This document shows, one piece after another, positions 6,943 through 10,350 of a stretch of DNA of 10,350 nt. The stretch lies in assembly GCA_012522285.1 (NCBI GenBank), contig JAAYKS010000163.1:1-10350 (forward strand), in the 5' to 3' direction. The notes under the pieces were generated by a model that saw nothing but the letters and a program-made list of their open reading frames with translations, had not been told where the DNA came from and did not search any database. Source of the DNA: Clostridiaceae bacterium. GTDB taxonomy: Bacteria > Bacillota > Clostridia > Saccharofermentanales > UBA5734. The translations under genes and the position numbers were made by a program. The stretch's first letter is position 1, and every line of letters starts with the position of its first letter.

Positions 6943-6966
6943 ATTGTACTTTCCCATCTGGCGCAA
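6938..6966 (-). promoter_or_regulatory. Probable sigma-A promoter of the efp-asp23-nusB-xse-ispA-dxs operon
   Basis: Read leftward: -35 TTGCGC (6966-6961), 17-nt spacer, -10 TATTAT (6943-6938). Transcription would begin near 6931, about 40 nt before the efp ATG. A second perfect hexamer, TATAAT, lies at 6933-6928, but it lacks a good -35 at 16-18 nt. This is the only AT-rich promoter-like patch between 9536 and 241 outside coding sequence, so it probably drives most of the leftward operon. Confidence 0.6.
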
Positions 6967-7008
6967 GTCGATCTGTGACAAGACATTGCTATCTGAACCA
7001 AATTGGTG

Positions 7009-7031
7009 CCGCGAACCCCTCAAGGTTCCGG
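7009..7031 (-). other. Hairpin immediately after the M24 peptidase stop
   Basis: On the leftward RNA, CCGGAACC pairs with GGTTCGCGG around a TTGAGG loop, giving eight pairs with one bulged base. It begins just past the TAG stop at 7032-7034. No T run follows, so it is not a canonical intrinsic terminator; it may stabilise the 3' end or be chance. A separate 11-bp palindrome ACCAA-A-TTGGT lies next to it at 6997-7007. Confidence 0.3.
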
Positions 7032-8114
7032 CTAGACCGGCAATATCCGGAGTTGTTTGGGGGATCCGGTCAGGATCCGTGCCCCCGCTTCTTCGATGAC
7101 TGCGATGTCCTCGATGCGGACACCTCCCTTGCCAGGAAGGTAGATGCCCGGCTCCACCGTCACCACGTCTCCCGGCAACAGTCTGCCGGGGTTTGTGCGC
7201 GATAGGCGCGGCGACTCGTGGATGGCCAGTCCGACTCCGTGTCCAAGACCGTGCCCGAACAGATCTCCGTACCCCGCCTTTGCGATGACCTGCCTGGCGG
7301 CTTCGTCCGCCTCGCTGCCCGTGACGCCCGGGCCCAGCATTTTTTCCGCCGCTTCCTGCGCGGCCAGCACGACCTCGTAAACATGCCGCAATTCGGGATC
7401 CGGAGCGCCGACAAACACCGTGCGGGTGATATCGGAACAATATCCGCGGTATATACATCCAAAATCGAACACGATGCCGTCTCCGGCCTGGATTTCCTTT
7501 TCCGACGCAACGCCGTGCGGGAGGGCACCGCGGGCGCCCGAGGCGACGATGGTGTCAAACGAGGGCTTTTCCGCCCCGAGCCGCCGCATGGCGGTTTCCA
7601 GTTCAAACGCGATTCCCAGTTCCGTGACACCGGGCCGGATCAGGGGCAGGATCGATTCAAACGCCTCGTCCGCAATCCTTACGGCCTGTTCGATACGCCA
7701 AATCTCGTCCGCGTCCTTTTGGGACCGCAGCCCGCTCAAGGAGCTTTCTAAAGGGAGAAACCGGACGTCCGGGCTGTTGGTTTCATATTTCCGATAGATC
7801 GAAAGCGGGACCGCTTCGTCCTCGACACCGGCCACCCCGACCTTATGCTCCTGCAAAACTTCGGACAACGCGGTGAGACCTTTGAGTGTGCTGTCGACAA
7901 CGGTATACCCTGGACACTGCTTACCGGCCTGGGAGGTATAACGGGAATCCACCAGGATAAAACACTGATCCCGCGTGATCAGCGTCGTCGATTCCGTGCC
8001 CGTAAAGCCGGCGAAATACCGTGTGTTTTCCCGACTGTACAAAACGGCCGCTTCCATTCCCTTTTGTGCGATCAAGACCCTGAGCCGCTGTACCCTGTTC
8101 TGCATATGCGTCAT
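7032..8114 (-). CDS. yqhT: M24 family metallopeptidase (Xaa-Pro peptidase, YqhT type)
   Basis: A 360-residue cytoplasmic peptidase of the creatinase/prolidase fold, expected to cleave Xaa-Pro bonds. The N-terminal creatinase-like domain covers about 5-130 (SRENTRYFAGFTGTESTTLI near 28-47; LVDSRYT 54-60). The pita-bread catalytic domain carries all five metal ligands: Asp217 (VFDFG), Asp228 (YCSDITRT), His292 (GHGLGHGVG), Glu321 (TVEPGIYLPGKGG) and Glu335 (VRIEDI). The substrate histidine is in ALPHGVAS (198-205), and HESPRL follows at 299-304. The peptidase directly before efp is the arrangement of Bacillus subtilis yqhT-efp, which suggests a link to proline-rich protein turnover or translation. 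The ATG at 8114 has GGGAGG about 9 nt upstream and overlaps the preceding stop by 4 bp. Whether it acts on dipeptides or longer peptides cannot be told. Confidence 0.92.
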   Translation of the reverse strand: MTHMQNRVQRLRVLIAQKGMEAAVLYSRENTRYFAGFTGTESTTLITRDQCFILVDSRYTSQAGKQCPGYTVVDSTLKGLTALSEVLQEHKVGVAGVEDEAVPLSIYRKYETNSPDVRFLPLESSLSGLRSQKDADEIWRIEQAVRIADEAFESILPLIRPGVTELGIAFELETAMRRLGAEKPSFDTIVASGARGALPHGVASEKEIQAGDGIVFDFGCIYRGYCSDITRTVFVGAPDPELRHVYEVVLAAQEAAEKMLGPGVTGSEADEAARQVIAKAGYGDLFGHGLGHGVGLAIHESPRLSRTNPGRLLPGDVVTVEPGIYLPGKGGVRIEDIAVIEEAGARILTGSPKQLRILPV

Positions 8115-8974
8115 GTGCGGTTGCCTCCCTCAAGATAAATCCGTTTCATCTCTGCCGCGTCGATCGACTGGGTGTCTTTGGATTCGCAAATGATCACCGG
8201 ATCCATGTCCAGATCCCGCATCACCTGTGCCAGCGGATTGAACTCGGGTCCGTATTGCGTGTCCGCAAAGGTATGGTGCATTTTCTCCCCGCCCGCTGTG
8301 TATTCGATGCGGCTAAAGTGGATGTGCATTCGCTTCATCCTCTCCTGCCCCAGTGCATCCGCAATGCGGTCACAAATCGCCCGAAAATCCTCGTACACCT
8401 TCAATCCGCCGTGTGTCCGGGCATTGAAGTGCCCAAAATCGATGGTGGGAATCAGCCTGTCGTCAAGACTGCATAACGTTATTACCTCATCCAGATTGCC
8501 AAGCTGGTTTACCTTTCCCATCAATTCGGGACATATCGCGACCTGATCGGCCAAGCCCCGTTCCTCCGCCATGGACATCACCACCTGCATCGCTTTGCAG
8601 GCCAGCGCCAGCGCTTCTTCCCGGCCGCCCGGGGCGTTCGCACTGCCCGGATGGACCACCACCCGGTCGCCCCCCATCCAGGTGGCCGCTTCCATACTGT
8701 CCAGAATATACCCGTAGGATTTTTCCAGTTTTTCCGCGTCGCGGCCGGCCAGATTGATGTAGTAAGGCGCATGGACGCTGAGTCGAACGCCGTGTTTGAC
8801 TGCTTGTGCACCCAGTTCGGCGGCGGTTGCCTGCCCGATCGCGACACCGCGACCGCACTGGTATTCATACGCGTCCAGTCCCATCGAGGCCAGATAACCG
8901 GGCATCTGCACGGAATGCTTCCACCCTTTGTCATAAAAATCCGCGGGATTGCCCGCCACTCCAAATCGAGGCAT
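8111..8974 (-). CDS. Endonuclease IV-like TIM-barrel protein (AP endonuclease family 2)
   Basis: A 287-residue protein of the xylose isomerase-like/AP endonuclease 2 TIM-barrel superfamily, often annotated deoxyribonuclease IV. Opening: RFGVAGNPADFY, then GLDAYEYQCGRGV (32-44). Candidate metal ligands match Nfo in order: His68 (SVHAPYYINLA), His108 (VVHPGSA), Glu150 (ICPELMGK), Asp179 and His182 (TIDFGHFNAR), His217 (MHIHFSRIEY), His233 (EKMHHTF) and Glu264 (ICESKD). The Asp of the Nfo 'D-R-H' motif is absent at the aligned place, where the sequence is EKMHH. A DNA repair role at abasic sites is therefore likely from family but not certain; sugar-phosphate isomerase activity is an alternative. 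The start at 8974 has GGGAGGAA about 7 nt upstream, 13 bp after the yqeG stop. Confidence 0.82.
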   Translation of the reverse strand: MPRFGVAGNPADFYDKGWKHSVQMPGYLASMGLDAYEYQCGRGVAIGQATAAELGAQAVKHGVRLSVHAPYYINLAGRDAEKLEKSYGYILDSMEAATWMGGDRVVVHPGSANAPGGREEALALACKAMQVVMSMAEERGLADQVAICPELMGKVNQLGNLDEVITLCSLDDRLIPTIDFGHFNARTHGGLKVYEDFRAICDRIADALGQERMKRMHIHFSRIEYTAGGEKMHHTFADTQYGPEFNPLAQVMRDLDMDPVIICESKDTQSIDAAEMKRIYLEGGNRT

Positions 8975-8987
8975 GTGCGCTTCCTCC

Positions 8988-9536
8988 CTACTCCGAACGG
9001 TCCGGAACCGGCAGCGCCAAAAACGCCCGATCCAGGCCGAATCTCTGATGCAACAGTCGTTCGATCCATCTTTTGAGCAAAACGTGAGGTGGTTCTCTTT
9101 TGGAAATCGGCTTGACGCGTATGGCTGCCGCCCCCGCGCGCCGGGCCGCCGCGATATCCGTAAACAACTGGTCGCCGATCAGGACGGTCCGCTCCACCGG
9201 CATCCCTTTCAGGCGGCAGGCCTGCAGGACACCCCGGGGAGAGGGTTTGCCCGCATACGGGAGGCAATCCACGCCAAGAAGGTCGCTGAATTGTCTGGAA
9301 CGCGCGGAACGGGCATTGGAAACCACCATACATGCCAACCCGGCCGAAAGGATGCGTGACACGACGGTATGAGAACGGGCATCCGGCATTTTGGCTCCAT
9401 GGGGAACCAGTGTGTTGTCGATATCCAACAGCACAAGAAGATATCCGGCAGCCCGGATCGAGGTGAAATCAAGGTCCAGTATATCGGTGGTGTTTCCGTC
9501 CGGACGCCAACACCGGTCGATCCATGGTTGTCGCAA
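8988..9536 (-). CDS. yqeG: YqeG family HAD IIIA-type phosphatase
   Basis: A 182-residue HAD-superfamily phosphatase of the YqeG family (usually about 170 residues); the substrate is unknown. The catalytic motifs are all seen: DIDNTLV with nucleophile Asp38 and acid/base Asp40; Ser73 in VVSNAR; Lys97 in YAGKPSPRG; and GDQLFTDI (121-128) with Asp122 and Asp127. No cap domain is present, as expected for subclass IIIA. No ATG or GTG lies in frame before the nucleophile region, so translation probably starts at TTG 9536, with AGGGAGGT 10 nt upstream (a slightly long gap). In many Bacillota yqeG heads a yqeH-aroE-yhbY cluster; here the endonuclease IV-like gene follows it instead. First gene of the leftward series. 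Confidence 0.88.
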   Translation of the reverse strand: MRQPWIDRCWRPDGNTTDILDLDFTSIRAAGYLLVLLDIDNTLVPHGAKMPDARSHTVVSRILSAGLACMVVSNARSARSRQFSDLLGVDCLPYAGKPSPRGVLQACRLKGMPVERTVLIGDQLFTDIAAARRAGAAAIRVKPISKREPPHVLLKRWIERLLHQRFGLDRAFLALPVPDRSE

Positions 9537-9546
9537 ACCCTCAGGT

Positions 9547-9554
9547 ACCTCCCT
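9547..9554 (-). promoter_or_regulatory. yqeG ribosome binding site
   Basis: AGGGAGGT with 10 nt to the TTG at 9536. It is the only strong ribosome site here and supports the non-ATG start, since the nearby ATG at 9525 is in another frame. Confidence 0.6.
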
Positions 9555-9574
9555 AACAAAAGCCTTGCTTAAGC

Positions 9575-9602
9575 ATCATAACACAACAGCGGCGCATGAC
9601 AG
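9575..9602 (-). promoter_or_regulatory. Probable promoter for yqeG and the genes after it
   Basis: Read leftward: -35 CTGTCA (9602-9597), 16-nt spacer, extended -10 TGT-TATGAT (TG at 9583-9582, hexamer 9580-9575). Predicted start near 9568 gives a leader of about 30 nt that contains the yqeG ribosome site. The 10-bp perfect palindrome TGCTTAAGCA (9566-9575) touches the -10 and the start point. Confidence 0.5.
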
Positions 9603-9620
9603 TGGCGGGTCCGGGTCACC

Positions 9621-9649
9621 TTGTATTCGTTGGTATCGCAGAATATAAT
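9621..9649 (+). promoter_or_regulatory. Probable sigma-A promoter of the aspartokinase gene
   Basis: -35 TTGTAT (9621-9626), 17-nt spacer, perfect -10 TATAAT (9644-9649). Transcription would start near 9656, leaving a leader of about 28 nt. That is too short for a lysine riboswitch or T-box, so any feedback on this gene would act elsewhere. Confidence 0.65.
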
Positions 9650-9684
9650 GGTGCTGTTTATTTTGGAAGGGGACTGGAATCGAG

Positions 9685-10350
9685 ATGATAGTATGCAAGT
9701 TCGGCGGATCTTCCTGTGCCAACGCGGTGCAGATCCGCAAAGTATGTGATATCGTCCTGGCGGATGCAGACCGCAAAATCGTCGTGGTGTCCGCCCCCGG
9801 TAAACGGAATCCCGAGGATACCAAGGTCACCGACCTGCTCATCACATTGGGCAACGCGATGGTCAGCGGGTATGACGGGAACCGGGAGCGGGAAGCCGTC
9901 ATCGGTCGTTTCGCCACGATTTCCTCCGATCTCGGACTCGACGGACAAATGGTGGAGTGGCTGCGGGAAGATCTGGATCACCGGCTGGCATCCGGATGCG
10001 ACAACCGCAACCGCTTTATGGACCTGATCAAGTCGGCCGGCGAAGACTATTGCGCGCGCCTCTTTCACGCCTACTTGACCCATCTGGACGTCAAGGCGAC
10101 CTATGTGTCCCCTGCCACGGCGGGCATGGTTGTAACATCCGAATTCGGCAACGCTCAGATCCTGCCGGACTCCTACGACAAACTGTCCACACTCGACCGC
10201 ATCCCGGGCATCCTTGTCTTCCCCGGTTTCTTCGGCGTCACCCGGGAGGGGGAAGTCGCCACGTTCTCCCGGGGCGGATCGGATATCACCGGCTCGATTC
10301 TCGCGGCGGCGCTGCAAGCGAGCGTCTACGAAAACTGGACGGACGTGGAC
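9685..10350 (+). CDS. Aspartate kinase, N-terminal part (runs off right edge)
   Basis: Partial gene, 222 codons. Aspartokinase phosphorylates aspartate, the first step to lysine, methionine and threonine. The amino acid kinase domain starts MIVCKFGGSSCANAVQI; KFGGSS (5-10) is the nucleotide-binding signature. VVVSAPGKR (33-41) with DTKVTDLLI (45-53), GEDYCARL (119-126), GFFGVTREGEVATFSRGGSD (181-200) and the ending ENWTDVD follow the family order. The opening and the inserted DTKVTDLLI stretch resemble Bacillus subtilis YclM (aspartokinase III, ThrD), so the full protein should be about 450 residues with a C-terminal ACT-domain region outside this window. A GGAAGGGGA ribosome site lies about 11 nt before the ATG. 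It is divergent from yqeG and not part of that operon. Confidence 0.93.
   Translation, partial: MIVCKFGGSSCANAVQIRKVCDIVLADADRKIVVVSAPGKRNPEDTKVTDLLITLGNAMVSGYDGNREREAVIGRFATISSDLGLDGQMVEWLREDLDHRLASGCDNRNRFMDLIKSAGEDYCARLFHAYLTHLDVKATYVSPATAGMVVTSEFGNAQILPDSYDKLSTLDRIPGILVFPGFFGVTREGEVATFSRGGSDITGSILAAALQASVYENWTDVD

Noticed and set aside
6891..7001. A 37-residue N-terminal extension of EF-P from a TTG at 7001
   Set aside because: It would put the promoter and ribosome site inside the coding region. Starting at 6890 gives the exact usual length and Lys32.
7009..7031. Intrinsic terminator after the M24 peptidase gene
   Set aside because: The hairpin is plausible but no T tract follows, so it is listed only as a hairpin.
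1..10350. A mobile element, CRISPR array, toxin-antitoxin, defence or other novel system
   Set aside because: Every stretch over about 150 bp is explained by a conserved housekeeping family. No direct-repeat array, terminal inverted repeats, transposase, integrase, tRNA or rRNA is visible.

Overview
The window reads as an ordinary, well-conserved chromosomal block from a GC-rich member of the Bacillota (Firmicutes). Reasons: the gene order nusB-xseA-xseB-ispA-dxs; an Asp23/AmaP/DUF2273 envelope module; an M24 peptidase (YqhT type) directly before efp; an EF-P of Bacillus type with a PGKG loop at Lys32; a YqeG phosphatase; a YclM-type aspartokinase; and strong AGGAGG-like ribosome binding sites. 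Genus cannot be fixed from the sequence alone. A GC-rich Bacilli lineage (Alicyclobacillaceae- or Paenibacillaceae-like) or a clostridial relative would both fit.

Layout, read in transcription order from the right. At 9685-10350 a truncated aspartokinase runs rightward off the window. It diverges from a long leftward series that fills the rest. The divergent gap (9537-9684) carries one recognisable promoter for each direction. The leftward series starts with a YqeG-type HAD phosphatase, an endonuclease-IV-like TIM-barrel protein and a YqhT-type M24 metallopeptidase (9536-7032), packed tightly or overlapping. A 141-bp gap (6891-7031) holds a hairpin after the peptidase stop and a convincing promoter with an overlapping 15-bp palindrome. 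From there efp, asp23, amaP, a DUF2273 gene, nusB, xseA, xseB, ispA and dxs follow, mostly with 4-bp stop/start overlaps. After an 89-bp AT-rich gap comes the start of a NAD kinase gene that leaves the window at its left edge.

Functionally the leftward series mixes housekeeping jobs. These are translation of polyproline stretches (efp), envelope stress and membrane anchoring (asp23/amaP/DUF2273), transcription antitermination (nusB), DNA repair nuclease (xseA/xseB), and early isoprenoid synthesis (dxs makes DXP for the MEP pathway; ispA condenses its C5 products). NAD kinase would supply the NADPH used by later MEP enzymes. I see no mobile element, CRISPR array, RNA gene or phage gene, and no undescribed system. 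The points worth a second look are modest: a long N-terminal extension on XseB, an altered metal motif in the endonuclease-IV-like protein, shared C-terminal tails in AmaP and Asp23, and palindromes over the promoters.
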